The notes: a model not told the origin generated them from the letters alone. Counted from the stretch's first letter, positions 38,238 to 46,734 are shown. The stretch: DNA of 64,000 nucleotides from BP-133 sp040756995 (GCA_040756995.1 JBFLYK010000014.1:62001-126000); one strand, 5' to 3'. Numbers and translations are program-made.

Positions 38238-40358
38238 ATGCGACGACGACTGGCGCTCGTCCTCCTGGTGGCCGTGCTGGCCGGCGCCGCTCCCGGAAGC
38301 TCGGCGGCGGACAGGCCGGCTTACCCGCCCACCCGGGTGGCGGACGTCGTCGAGAACCTCCACGGCACCGAGGTCCACGACCCGTACCGCTGGCTGGAGG
38401 ACGGCGCCTCTCCCGAGGTGCAGGCCTGGGCCAGGGACCAGAACGCCTTCGCCCGGCAGCACCTCGACCGGCTGCCCGGGCGGGACCGGCTGGCCGAGCG
38501 ACTCCGGCAGGTCTCCTACGTCGACGCCGTCGGGGTGCCCCGGCGGGCCGGCTCCCGGTTGTTCTTCGTGCGGCGGAAGGCCGACCAGGAGAAGGCCGTC
38601 CTGTACTGGCGGGCTGACCACGACGGCGTCGAGCACGTGCTCGTCGATCCCAACGCCCTGTCGAAGGACGGGTCGACGTCGCTCGGGGAGTGGGTGCCGT
38701 CCCCCGACGGCCGGACGCTGGCCTACGCCCTGCGGGAGAACAACGCCGACGAGGCGACGCTGTACGTGAAGGACGTCGCTTCGGGCCAGGTCAGTGAACG
38801 GGACCGCATCGAAGGCGCCAAGTACGCCAGCCCGGCGTGGACGCCGGCCGGCGACGGCTTCTACTACACGTGGCTGCCGACCGACCCGGCGATCCCGGCC
38901 GCCGAGCGACCAGGCCGGGCCGAGATCCGCTACCACGCCCTCGGCACCGACCCGGCCGCCGACCCGGTGGTGCGGCCGGCCACCAACGACCCCGAGAAGT
39001 TCGTCGGAGCCGATTTGTCCCGGGACGGGCGCTGGCTGTTCGCCTACGTCGTGACCTACACGCAGACCGAGGTCCACTACCGGGACCTGCGCGCCGGTGG
39101 CGACTGGAAGACGCTCGTGTCCGGCGTCCCGGCGAAGTTCTGGGTCCAGGCCTGGAAGGACCGCTTCTACGTCCAGACCGACGACGGTGCGTCCCGGCGG
39201 CGGGTGTTGCGGGTCGACCCGTCCGCCCCCGACCGGAAGAACTGGTCGGAGATCGTGCCCCAGGCGGCCGATGCCGTGCTTCAGGACACCTCGGTCATCG
39301 GCGGCCGGCTGGCGCTGACGTACCTGCGCAATGCCGCCAGCGCCATCGAACTGCGCACGCTCGACGGCAAGCTCCTGCGCACCATCGAGCTTCCGGGCAT
39401 CGGTTCGTCGAACGGCCTCGTCGGCAACCCCGAAGACGACGAGGCGTTCTACGACTTCAGCTCGTTCACCCAGCCACCGGAGATCTGGCGGACGTCGATC
39501 GCCACCGGCCGGAGCCGGCGGTGGGCGAAGCGCGAGGTACCCGTCGACCCGAAGCCCTACACCGTGGAGCAGGTCTTCTACTCCTCCAGGGACGGCACGA
39601 AGATCCCGATGTTCCTGGTGCACCGGAAGGACGCTCCGAAGGACGGGTCGACGCCGTTCCTCCTCCACGGCTACGGCGGTTTCAACGTCAGCCTGGAGCC
39701 TTCGTTCTCGGCCCGCCTCTATCCCTGGCTCGAGGCCGGCGGGGGCTACGCCGTGGCCAACCTGCGGGGCGGCGGCGAGTACGGCGAGGACTGGCACCGG
39801 GGCGGAATGCTCGGCAACAAGCAGAACGTCTTCGACGACTTCATCGCCGCCGCCGAGTACCTGGTGAAGGAAGGGTGGACGACGCCGGAACGCCTCGCCA
39901 TCCAGGGCGGCTCCAACGGCGGGCTGCTGGCGGGAGCGGTGCTGACCCAGCGGCCCGACCTGTTCAAGGCGGTGATCTGCGAAGTGCCGTTGCTCGACAT
40001 GGTCCGCTACCACCGCTTCGGCAGCGGTCGGACATGGGTGTCGGAGTACGGCTCGGCCGACAACAAAGAGGACTTCGCCTGGCTCTACGCCTATTCGCCG
40101 TACCATCACGTGAAGTCCGGTACGGCCTATCCGGCGGTGTTGCTGGCGTCGTCCGACTCCGATGACCGGGTCGACCCGTTCCACGCCCGGAAGATGACGG
40201 CGTTGCTGCAGGCGGCCAGTAGCGGCGGACCCGTCTTGCTGCGGGTGGAGACCAACGCCGGACACGGCGGCGCCGACCTCGTCAGCAGTGCCGTGGCGAA
40301 GGCCACCGACGTCTACTCCTTCCTGTTCGACCGGCTCGGGATGCAGCCGCCCGCCTGA
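38238..40358 (+). CDS. Secreted prolyl oligopeptidase (S9A)
   Basis: 706 residues from ATG 38238. Signal peptide RRLALVLLVAVLAGAAPG; N-terminal YPPTRVADVVENLHGTEVHD, DPYRWLED and a seven-bladed propeller region. The catalytic domain has LLHGYGGFNVSLEPSF, NLRGGGEYGEDWHRGG, nucleophile IQGGSNGGLLAGAV, Asp near SSDSDDRVDPFHARKM and His in TNAGHGG. Cleaves short peptides after Pro, here outside the cytoplasm. The last 77 bp overlap the convergent ferritin-like gene. Confidence 0.95.
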   Translation: MRRRLALVLLVAVLAGAAPGSSAADRPAYPPTRVADVVENLHGTEVHDPYRWLEDGASPEVQAWARDQNAFARQHLDRLPGRDRLAERLRQVSYVDAVGVPRRAGSRLFFVRRKADQEKAVLYWRADHDGVEHVLVDPNALSKDGSTSLGEWVPSPDGRTLAYALRENNADEATLYVKDVASGQVSERDRIEGAKYASPAWTPAGDGFYYTWLPTDPAIPAAERPGRAEIRYHALGTDPAADPVVRPATNDPEKFVGADLSRDGRWLFAYVVTYTQTEVHYRDLRAGGDWKTLVSGVPAKFWVQAWKDRFYVQTDDGASRRRVLRVDPSAPDRKNWSEIVPQAADAVLQDTSVIGGRLALTYLRNAASAIELRTLDGKLLRTIELPGIGSSNGLVGNPEDDEAFYDFSSFTQPPEIWRTSIATGRSRRWAKREVPVDPKPYTVEQVFYSSRDGTKIPMFLVHRKDAPKDGSTPFLLHGYGGFNVSLEPSFSARLYPWLEAGGGYAVANLRGGGEYGEDWHRGGMLGNKQNVFDDFIAAAEYLVKEGWTTPERLAIQGGSNGGLLAGAVLTQRPDLFKAVICEVPLLDMVRYHRFGSGRTWVSEYGSADNKEDFAWLYAYSPYHHVKSGTAYPAVLLASSDSDDRVDPFHARKMTALLQAASSGGPVLLRVETNAGHGGADLVSSAVAKATDVYSFLFDRLGMQPPA

Positions 40359-41052
40359 CCAGCCCGTCCCGGGCATCGGCCCGGGCCTCGGCGGAGAAGA
40401 GCCGGCGGTCGATGCCGACCGCCCGGAGCGCGGCGCGGTGGTCGACCCAGGCAGCGAGCAGGGCGGCCCGGAACAGCAGCTTGAACTGGGCCGTCCACAA
40501 CGCCCGCCGCAGCGGCGACCACCCGAGCTGAGCGATCACCACCCGGTCGACGTGGAACCGGCGGTGCTGGTCCTCGTCGCGGACCATGAGCTCGCAGACC
40601 TGGCGGAGGACGGGGTCGCCGGTGCTGCGGAGCAGCCGGAAGTAGGCGCCGCCGACGAGTTCGGCGACCATCACGGTCTGGATCTCGAACCCGAAGCCGA
40701 GGGCGTGGCGGGCCAGGCGGAAGCAACGGTCGGTCCAGTGCTTGGTGACCAGCGTCCCGCCGAGTCGGAGGACGAGGTGCTCGAGCAGGCGGGCGTGCTC
40801 CCGCTCTTCGGCCACGAACCGCGCCATCGCCGCGACGTAGTCGGGATCGTCGGGCCAGGTCCGGCGGGCCCCGGCCAGGAGCGTGGTGCCTTCGCAGCTC
40901 TCACCGAGCTGGAAGTGGGCCAGTGACCGGGCCAGCCGGGCGGCCACCGCCGGCGGGAAGGGCGTGGGTCGGTCCCAGTCGGGCTCCGGCCGGTGCAGCC
41001 GGTTGCGTTCGAAGTAGTCGAGCCAGGCGGATGAGTCCTTGAGTTCGTCCAT
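40282..41052 (-). CDS. Ferritin-like diiron protein
   Basis: 256 residues, four-helix-bundle type. Iron-ligand motifs are QLGESCEGTTLL; ARFVAEEREHARLLEHL (E-E-x-x-H); TVMVAELVGGAYFRL; and VRDEDQHRRFHVDRVV (D/E-x-x-H). The C-terminal ~40 residues are Arg/Ala-rich and lie within the overlap with the peptidase gene, so they may be poorly conserved. Diiron oxidase or hydroxylase activity is likely, but the substrate is not evident. Confidence 0.8.
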   Translation of the reverse strand: MDELKDSSAWLDYFERNRLHRPEPDWDRPTPFPPAVAARLARSLAHFQLGESCEGTTLLAGARRTWPDDPDYVAAMARFVAEEREHARLLEHLVLRLGGTLVTKHWTDRCFRLARHALGFGFEIQTVMVAELVGGAYFRLLRSTGDPVLRQVCELMVRDEDQHRRFHVDRVVIAQLGWSPLRRALWTAQFKLLFRAALLAAWVDHRAALRAVGIDRRLFSAEARADARDGLVRRAAASRAGRTGRSRRRWPSPRHC

Positions 41053-41150
41053 GCGGCCATGAGACCAGCCGATTCCGCCGGATCAGCGGGGCCGGACGGG
41101 ATCTCCGCCGGAGGATCGATGATCGTCCGCAATCGGTACAGTTTCTGGTC

Positions 41151-43481
41151 GTGGCCTCCGACTTCATCCGCGACATCATCGACGAGGACAACCGCACCGG
41201 GAAGTACGGCGGGAAGGTGCTGACGCGCTTTCCTCCCGAGCCCAACGGCTATCTCCACATCGGGCACGCCAAGTCGATCTGCCTCAATTTCGGGCTGGCC
41301 GAGCAGTACGGCGGCCGCTGCAACCTCCGCTTCGATGACACGAACCCGGAGAAGGAAGAGGTCGAGTACGTCGACTCGATCATCAACGACGTCCGGTGGC
41401 TGGGTTTCTCCTTCGACGAGCCGCTCTACGCCTCCGACTACTTCGAGGAGATGTACGAGCTGGCCGAGGTCGTGGTCCGCAACGGTGAGGCCTACGTCGA
41501 CCACCTGAGCGAGGAGGAGATCCGGGAGTACCGGGGAACGCTGTCGGAGCCGGGTCGCCCGTCCCCCTACCGGGACCGTTCGGTCGAGGAGAACCTTGAC
41601 CTGTTCCGCCGCATGCGGGCCGGGGAGTTCCCCGACGGCACCTGCGTGCTGCGGGCCAAGATCGACCTGGCGGCGCGGAACATGAAGATGCGGGATCCGC
41701 TGCTGTACCGGATCCGCCACGCCCACCATCACCGGACGGGTGACGCCTGGTGCATCTACCCGATGTACGACTGGGCCCATCCGCTGGAGGACGCCATCGA
41801 GGGCGTCACCCATTCGATCTGCACGCTGGAGTTCGAGAACAACCGTGAGCTGTACGACTGGGTGATCGACCACACCGGCGTGTCGCAGCGGCACGGCTAC
41901 GTGCGGCCCTACCAGCACGAGTTCGCCCGGCTGGCGCTCGACTACACCGTCATGAGCAAGCGCAAGCTCCTGACCCTGGTGGAGGACGGGCACGTCTCGG
42001 GGTGGGACGACCCCCGCATGCCGACGATCGCCGGGATGCGCCGGCGGGGCTACCGGCCGGAGGCGATCCGGGCCTTCGCCGACCTGATCGGGGTGGCGAA
42101 GGTCAACTCGGTGGTCGACATCGGCAAGCTCGAGTTCTGCGTACGGGATGACCTGAACTGGATAGCCCCCCGGGTGCTGGGCGTGCTGCGTCCGCTGCTC
42201 GTCACGGTGACGACGTGGCCCGAGGGCGAGGTCGAGCAGCTGACCGGGCCGTACTTCCCGCCCGACGTCGGCAAGCCGGGGGAGCGGACGGTGCCCTTCA
42301 CGCGTCAGATCTTCATCGACCGGGAGGACTTCGCCGTCGAGCCTCCGGCCGGGTACCAGCGGCTGGCGCCGGGCCGGACGGTCCGGCTCCGCCACGGCTA
42401 CTGCATCACCTGCGACGAGGTCGTCACCGACGACGCCGGCGAGGTCGTGGAGCTGCGGGTGAGCCACATTCCGGGTTCGGTCGGTGCGGCGCCCGACGGC
42501 GTGAAGGTGTCGGGCGTGATCCACTGGGTGTCGGCCCCGGAGTCGGTGCCGGCCGAGGTGCGGCTCTACGACCGGCTGTTCAAGGTGGCCCGGCCCGACG
42601 ACGCCGACGGCGACTTCGCCCGCCATTTGAACCCGCAGTCGCTGGAGGTGATCACGGAGGCCCGGCTGGAGCCGAGTCTGGCCTCGGCCGAACCGGGCAG
42701 CCGCTGGCAGCTGGAGCGGGTCGGCTACTTCATCGTCGACACCGTCGATTCGGGGCCCGACGCCCTCGTCCTCAACCGGATCGTCACCTTGCGGGACTCC
42801 TGGGCCGGACGGGGCGAGGACGCCGCCGCGGCCCGGGCGGCGGTGGAGGAGGAGACGCAGGTCAAGGCCGGCAAGGCCAGCACCCGTCCGCCGAAGAAGA
42901 GCCGGGCCGAGTACCGGGCCGAGGCCCGCCGGCGCGACCCGGTACTGGCCGAGCGGTTCGCCGCCTGGCCGGCGGCCTACGGTCTGTCGGAAGCCGACGT
43001 CGACCTGCTGACCGGTGAGCGGGCGACCGGCGACCTGTTCGAAGGCGCGGTGTCGTCGGGCGCCGGCGCTCCGCCGGCGGCCGTGGCCCGCTGGATCATC
43101 AACGAGCTGCCCCGGGAGCTGGGGGAGCGGGAGCTGGCCGAGGTGCCGATGACACCGGCGGCGCTGGGCGCGCTGGTGACGGCCGTCGAGTCGGGCGCGA
43201 TTTCGGGGCCCGCCGGCAAAGAGGTCTTCGCCGTCCTGATGGACGAGGGCGGCGACCCGGAGCAGATCATCGCCGAGCGGGGTCTGGCCCAGGTGAGCGA
43301 CGAGGCCGCCATTGCGGCGATGGTCGACGAGGTGATCGCCGCCAATCCCGACAAGGTCGAGGCCTACCGGGCGGGCAAGACGGCCCTGGCCGGTTTCTTC
43401 GTCGGTCAGGTGGTGCGAGCGTCCCAGGGCAAGGCGAATCCCCAGGTCGTCCAGAAGGTGGTCGCCGAGCGACTCGGTTGA
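41151..43481 (+). CDS. glnS: Glutaminyl-tRNA synthetase with YqeY-like C-terminal domain
   Basis: 776 residues from GTG 41151. Class I synthetase motifs are RFPPEPNGYLHIGHAKSICL (HIGH) and LDYTVMSKRKLLTLV (MSK). GlnRS features are RFDDTNPEKEEVEYVDSI and YPMYDWAHPLEDAIEGVTHS, with anticodon-binding beta barrels to ~residue 555. The last ~190 residues match YqeY/GatB C-terminal domains (VARWIINELPREL, FAVLMDEGGDPEQIIAERGL). A GlnRS-YqeY fusion is known from Deinococcus. Most actinobacteria instead make Gln-tRNA by GatCAB, so this gene is unusual here and may be acquired. Confidence 0.95.
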   Translation: MASDFIRDIIDEDNRTGKYGGKVLTRFPPEPNGYLHIGHAKSICLNFGLAEQYGGRCNLRFDDTNPEKEEVEYVDSIINDVRWLGFSFDEPLYASDYFEEMYELAEVVVRNGEAYVDHLSEEEIREYRGTLSEPGRPSPYRDRSVEENLDLFRRMRAGEFPDGTCVLRAKIDLAARNMKMRDPLLYRIRHAHHHRTGDAWCIYPMYDWAHPLEDAIEGVTHSICTLEFENNRELYDWVIDHTGVSQRHGYVRPYQHEFARLALDYTVMSKRKLLTLVEDGHVSGWDDPRMPTIAGMRRRGYRPEAIRAFADLIGVAKVNSVVDIGKLEFCVRDDLNWIAPRVLGVLRPLLVTVTTWPEGEVEQLTGPYFPPDVGKPGERTVPFTRQIFIDREDFAVEPPAGYQRLAPGRTVRLRHGYCITCDEVVTDDAGEVVELRVSHIPGSVGAAPDGVKVSGVIHWVSAPESVPAEVRLYDRLFKVARPDDADGDFARHLNPQSLEVITEARLEPSLASAEPGSRWQLERVGYFIVDTVDSGPDALVLNRIVTLRDSWAGRGEDAAAARAAVEEETQVKAGKASTRPPKKSRAEYRAEARRRDPVLAERFAAWPAAYGLSEADVDLLTGERATGDLFEGAVSSGAGAPPAAVARWIINELPRELGERELAEVPMTPAALGALVTAVESGAISGPAGKEVFAVLMDEGGDPEQIIAERGLAQVSDEAAIAAMVDEVIAANPDKVEAYRAGKTALAGFFVGQVVRASQGKANPQVVQKVVAERLG

Positions 43482-43489
43482 GTCCGATT

Positions 43490-43519
43490 GGCGGTTTGTT
43501 GGCGGTTTGTTGGCGGTTG
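43490..43519. repeat. 11-bp tandem repeat, about 2.7 copies
   Basis: GGCGGTTTGTT is repeated twice in full and a third time in part, directly after the glnS stop codon. It may be a slippage product; no hairpin was seen. Confidence 0.7.
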
Positions 43520-43571
43520 TCGGCCGGGGAGGCACTGGTCTGCGCCCCGACTCGCGCTTAGGTTTCGTGGC

Positions 43572-44132
43572 ATGGCCGAGACGACGGAGGAGCTGGGTGC
43601 CCGCTGGCAGTCGGAGCGGTGTCCGGAGTGCGCCTTCGATCCCAACGGCATCAGCGCCGCTGAGCTGCCGGCGGCGGTGGCCGGGCTCGGCCGGCGTTAC
43701 CAGGCGCCCCTGACCCGCTTCCTGCCCGGGGAGGACGCCTCGCTGCTGGTGGCCCGTCCGCTGCCGGGGGTGTGGTCGGCGCTGGCCTACGCCTGCCACG
43801 TCCGCGACGTGCTGTCGGTCTTCGACGGCCGCATCGCTCGCATGCTGGTCGAGGATTCGCCGGAACTCGGGTGGTGGGATCACGAGGCGGCGGTCGAGGC
43901 CGACGCCTACGAGAAGCAGCCGCCGGGGGAGGTGGCGGCGGCGATCGCCGCCAACGCCGCCGCCCTGTCAGCCACGCTGGCCGCGGTGCCCGATGAGGGC
44001 TGGGACCGGACGGGAACCCGGCGCGACGGTGAACTCTTCACCGTGCTAGGTGCCGGACGCTTCGCCCTCCACGAAGGCACGCATCACCTGCTCGACATCG
44101 GCCGGGTCCTGCGAGCGGCGCGCGGCCGCTGA
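43572..44132 (+). CDS. DinB-like protein
   Basis: 186 residues. A four-helix DinB/YfiT-type bundle is suggested by LTRFLPGEDASLLVARPLPG, VWSALAYACHVRDVLSVFDG and FALHEGTHHLLDIGRVLRAA. His residues in CHVRD, EGTHHLLD and DHEAA are candidate metal ligands as in DinB proteins, some of which are thiol S-transferases. A Cys pair near the start (RCPECAFDP) may bind zinc. ATG 43572 lies 90 bp after glnS. Confidence 0.8.
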   Translation: MAETTEELGARWQSERCPECAFDPNGISAAELPAAVAGLGRRYQAPLTRFLPGEDASLLVARPLPGVWSALAYACHVRDVLSVFDGRIARMLVEDSPELGWWDHEAAVEADAYEKQPPGEVAAAIAANAAALSATLAAVPDEGWDRTGTRRDGELFTVLGAGRFALHEGTHHLLDIGRVLRAARGR

Positions 44133-44136
44133 CCCG

Positions 44137-44898
44137 TCAGAACAGCGCGTTGGCCATGGCCCGGCGGGCGGAGGTCACTCGTGGATCGCCGGCTGGCGGT
44201 ACGTCGAGCAGGGCCACGAGCCGTTGGCGGACCCGCTCCCGGTCGTCGCCGGCAGTCTGGCGCAGGGCGTCGACCAGCCGGTCGAAGGCGGGGCCGAAGT
44301 CTCCCGCCTGGGCGTCGAGATCGGCGACGTCGAGGATGGCGTCGATGTCGCCGCCGGCGGCGCGCCGCTCGAGCTCGGCGCGGTCAAGGCCCGCGGTCCG
44401 CAGGGCCAGTTCAACCCGATTCAGGGCGGTGGCGGCCGCGTTGTGCCCGGGCGCCTCGGCCAGCGCCCGGCGGTACTGGTCGGCCGCCTCGTCGAGCCGA
44501 CCGGCCGCCTCCAGCGCCGCGCCCTCTTCGTAGGCGAAATCGGCGGGGGACGGGCCGAGTTGCTCCAGCCACTCCCGCACGGCCGGCTCCGGCAGCGCGC
44601 CGGTGAACTCCGCCACTTCCCGCCCGTCCTTGAACGCCCGCACGGCCGGGATGCCCTGGATGCCCATCGCCTGGGCGAGCGCGGGGTTGGCGTCGACATC
44701 GACCTTGGCCAGGACCCAGGACCCGTCGGCCTCCTCGGCCAGGCGTTCGAGGACCGGCCCGAGCGCCCGGCAGGGCGCACACCACCCGGCCCAGAAGTCC
44801 ACGACCACCGGGACTTCTCGGGAGCGCTCGACGACCTCCCGGGCGAACGTCTGCTCGCTGACGTCAATGATGTTCGGGGAACTGTTCATCGTCTTCAT
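44137..44898 (-). CDS. Thioredoxin-TPR co-chaperone (CnoX/YbbN family)
   Basis: 253 residues. The thioredoxin domain has a full redox site (VVVDFWAGWCAPCRALGPVL, later IQGIPAVRAFKDG), then TPR-like helices (FAYEEGAALEAAGRLDEAAD, and AELERRAAGGDIDAILDVAD) as in YbbN/CnoX. E. coli YbbN lacks the second Cys; here CAPC is complete, so thiol-disulfide activity is possible. Start ATG 44898 follows GAAGG. Confidence 0.93.
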   Translation of the reverse strand: MKTMNSSPNIIDVSEQTFAREVVERSREVPVVVDFWAGWCAPCRALGPVLERLAEEADGSWVLAKVDVDANPALAQAMGIQGIPAVRAFKDGREVAEFTGALPEPAVREWLEQLGPSPADFAYEEGAALEAAGRLDEAADQYRRALAEAPGHNAAATALNRVELALRTAGLDRAELERRAAGGDIDAILDVADLDAQAGDFGPAFDRLVDALRQTAGDDRERVRQRLVALLDVPPAGDPRVTSARRAMANALF

Positions 44899-44977
44899 CT
44901 CGACCTTCTACAACGCCGAAGTCAGCCGCCATCTTCCGCTACCCGTACCCGGCCGCGTCGAACCGGGCCCCGACGGC

Positions 44978-45805
44978 TCAGTTCTGGCGCTGGGCCAGGT
45001 AGATCGGCGTCAGGTAAGGACGCTCCACGACGCCGCCGAAGGTGTCGGTGGCCAGGTGCTCGAGGGCGTCGAGGACGGCGGTTCGGTCGGCGGGCGGCAG
45101 GGCCAGGCAGGGCGAGAACGAGGCGAACATCGCCCGCAGCTCGGCGGGGCTGTGGCGGCCCGTCCAGCTGACGATCTCGTAACGGACGGCGCCGAAGCGC
45201 CCGCTGGCAGCGAACTCGCCGATGCGCTCCTCGACGTCGAGGGCGTAGGGGCGGGGGCCGGCCTGGAACGCCGCGCCCGGGAACGTCTCCAGGAGGGAGG
45301 GAGCGAGCTCCTCGAAGATGGGGTTGAGAGCGTCGCGGAACGGGTCGGGGCGGTCGGGGTCGCCGAAGAACGTCCACCACAGCGCGAGCCATCCGCCGGG
45401 CCGCAGGAGATCGGCGCAACGGCGCAGGCCGATGTTGGCCGGCACCCAGTGGAACGACGTGGCGGCGGCGATCAGATCGAACGACTCCGGTGGGAGCGTC
45501 ACGTCTTCGAAGGCACCGACCTCAACCGCCAGGTTGCGGTCCTCGAACTTGGACCGGAGGCGGGCGGCCAGCTCCGGGCCCAGCTCGACGGCGGTGACCG
45601 ATGCCCCGGATTCGAGCAGGCGCCCGGTGGCCTGCCCGGTGCCCGGGCCGATCTCCAGCACGGCGCGCCCCGGCCCGAGCCCGCACACCTCGTGCAGCAG
45701 TTCGTAGACCCGGTCGGGGTACCCCGGCCGACCGCAGTCATACGCCGCGACATCACACGAGAACAGCCCGCGCCGCTGCCGCTGCAGGTCGAAGGACTCC
45801 TCCAC
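44978..45805 (-). CDS. Class I SAM-dependent methyltransferase
   Basis: 275 residues. SAM site VLEIGPGTGQATGRLLESGA, acidic end of strand two VTAVELGPELAARL, post-motif FDLIAAATSFHWVPANIG and RPGGWLALWW. The HWV motif is typical of the Methyltransf_11 group. Substrate unknown. It is divergent from the tRNA array, which begins about 40 bp to the right. Confidence 0.88.
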   Translation of the reverse strand: MEESFDLQRQRRGLFSCDVAAYDCGRPGYPDRVYELLHEVCGLGPGRAVLEIGPGTGQATGRLLESGASVTAVELGPELAARLRSKFEDRNLAVEVGAFEDVTLPPESFDLIAAATSFHWVPANIGLRRCADLLRPGGWLALWWTFFGDPDRPDPFRDALNPIFEELAPSLLETFPGAAFQAGPRPYALDVEERIGEFAASGRFGAVRYEIVSWTGRHSPAELRAMFASFSPCLALPPADRTAVLDALEHLATDTFGGVVERPYLTPIYLAQRQN

Positions 45806-45846
45806 GCCGTCAGTCTCGCAGCCGGCCGGCGAGGGCAGAAAATCGC

Positions 45847-45875
45847 TTGACCTCGGAAGGGTCAGGCTTCACTAT
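45847..45875 (+). promoter_or_regulatory. Promoter of the tRNA-rtcB-Ro60 locus
   Basis: TTGACC (45847-45852), a 17-bp spacer and CACTAT (45870-45875) fit a housekeeping sigma promoter. The predicted start near 45882 is just before a structured RNA and 240 bp before the first tRNA. Everything downstream to 51.1 kb is on the same strand. Confidence 0.5.
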
Positions 45876-45886
45876 CGGTCTCCTAT

Positions 45887-45957
45887 GGCACGCAAACCCT
45901 TGTCCGAGCAGGCGCAGCGGGGCAATGCCCACGCCGTGCTCGGCGCGCCCGCGTGCC
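45887..45957 (+). ncRNA. Structured RNA at the 5' end of the array transcript
   Basis: Nested pairing by hand: GGCACGC (45887-45893) with GCGTGCC (45951-45957), CCGAGCA with TGCTCGG, GGCG with CGCC (one bulged G) and GGGC-AAT-GCCC at the tip. The result is a ~71-nt rod with internal loops. A 49-codon frame starting at ATG 45885 overlaps it but has no ribosome site. A second hairpin (GGATCGCC / GGCGGTCC inside TGCCC / GGGCA) follows at 45991-46024. No known family is recognised. Confidence 0.45.
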
Positions 45958-46123
45958 CCGGCCGATCGCTTGATGAGCAGACGCCGGCGTGCCCAGGGAT
46001 CGCCGAATATGGCGGTCCGGGCATGAGCTGGTAGCCGAGACCTTCGCTTCTCCGGCTTTCCCGCTTCGCTTCCAGATCCGCGCACCCCGTCATGCGTGGC
46101 CAATTCCATTTCGTCGTTTGCAA

Positions 46124-46195
46124 AGGCTCGAGCCAGGGCGGCGCTGCGGTCTCCAAAACCAGCGGCCGAGGGTTCGACTCCTTCCGGGCCTGCCA
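46124..46195 (+). tRNA. tRNA-Trp(CCA), shortened D arm
   Basis: Acceptor AGGCTCG/CGGGCCT, anticodon loop CTCCAAA (anticodon CCA, U33), T arm GAGGG-TTCGACT-CCTTC, discriminator G, CCA encoded. The D arm is cut to a 3-bp stem with a 5-nt loop. The anticodon stem needs a 2-nt bulge (GCT-gc-GGT with ACC-AGC). Confidence 0.7.
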
Positions 46196-46253
46196 GCGCG
46201 CCGGGCATCCAGTTCGGCCAACATCACCTTGACAACCGCATCGGAAACATCGT

Positions 46254-46287
46254 TCGTCGGAGCCGGCGCCACAACCGGTTCCGACGA
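46254..46287 (+). other. Hairpin between tRNA genes
   Basis: TCGTCGGA pairs with TCCGACGA (8 bp), then a G/T mismatch and CCGG / CCGG around CGCCACAA. No T-run follows, so it is not a classical terminator; it ends 4 nt before the next tRNA-like gene. Confidence 0.55.
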
Positions 46288-46291
46288 CCAT

Positions 46292-46386
46292 GGGTCGGTC
46301 GCGCCATGGGGCGCAGCAGTCCGGCTGTATCTCCTTTTTTGGCTAGCCGTCGATCGACACAGGGGGTTCGATTCCCTCCCGACCCA
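46292..46386 (+). tRNA. tRNA-like gene, possibly tRNA-Tyr(GTA), with expanded anticodon arm
   Basis: Acceptor GGGTCGG/CCGACCC, D arm GCGC-CATGGG-GCGC, variable arm GTCG-AT-CGAC and T loop TTCGATT with a G-rich stem are sound, as in class II tRNAs. Between the D and variable arms are about 30 nt instead of 17, including CTGTATC (GTA anticodon candidate) and a run of six T. A small insertion or decay of the anticodon arm is likely. Confidence 0.45.
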
Positions 46387-46394
46387 CGCACCAT

Positions 46395-46468
46395 GCCGCC
46401 GTAGCTCAGTCAGTGGTAGCACTCGCCCGTCAAGCGAGAGGTCAGGGGTGCGAGTCCCCTCGGTGGCG
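46395..46468 (+). tRNA. tRNA-Asp(GTC) with C33
   Basis: Acceptor GCCGCCG/CGGTGGC, anticodon arm CTCGC-CCGTCAA-GCGAG, T arm AGGGG-TGCGAGT-CCCCT, discriminator G as expected for Asp. Position 33 is C, and the T loop has G where T55 should be. No CCA encoded. Confidence 0.8.
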
Positions 46469-46473
46469 CTCAT

Positions 46474-46546
46474 GTCGACGTGGTCGAATGGAGAAGACGC
46501 CGGTCTACGAAACCGGAGAGTGCAGGTTCGACCCCTGCCGTCGACA
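46474..46546 (+). tRNA. tRNA-Arg(ACG)
   Basis: Acceptor GTCGACG/CGTCGAC, D stem GTC/GAC, anticodon arm CCGGT-CTACGAA-ACCGG, T arm GCAGG-TTCGACC-CCTGC, discriminator A. Canonical loops with U33; A34 would be edited to inosine. Confidence 0.88.
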
Positions 46547-46562
46547 CTCAAACCGTTGTCAG

Positions 46563-46647
46563 GGAAGCGAGCCGGCTGGATGAGGAGCCGTGTTCGAAGC
46601 ACGGTACGGGTGCTGAGCCTGTGGGCGTTCGAGTCGCCCCGCTTCCG
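46563..46647 (+). tRNA. tRNA-Ser(CGA)
   Basis: Acceptor GGAAGCG/CGCTTCC, anticodon arm CCGTG-TTCGAAG-CACGG, long variable arm ACGGG/CCTGT, T arm GGGCG-TTCGAGT-CGCCC, discriminator G. Canonical class II tRNA with U33. Only one base separates it from the next tRNA. Confidence 0.88.
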
Positions 46648-46648
46648 C

Positions 46649-46734
46649 GGAAGGACAGCCAGGTGGTGTGGCATCCGCGTCGGAAGCGCGGCAAGCCCTT
46701 CGGGGTGATGGGCGTTCGACTCGCTCTCCTTCCG
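46649..46734 (+). tRNA. tRNA-Ser(GGA) with C33
   Basis: Acceptor GGAAGGA/TCCTTCC, D stem GCC/GGC, anticodon arm CCGCG-TCGGAAG-CGCGG, long variable arm, T arm GGGCG-TTCGACT-CGCTC, discriminator G. The base before the GGA anticodon is C, not U. Confidence 0.83.

Noticed and set aside
40671..43883. 1070-codon open frame on the minus strand
   Set aside because: Antisense shadow of glnS and the end of the ferritin-like gene; no protein character.
45885..46034. 49-codon frame starting MARKPLSEQAQRG
   Set aside because: No ribosome site, and it lies over a strongly paired RNA; kept only as an alternative in the ncRNA entry.
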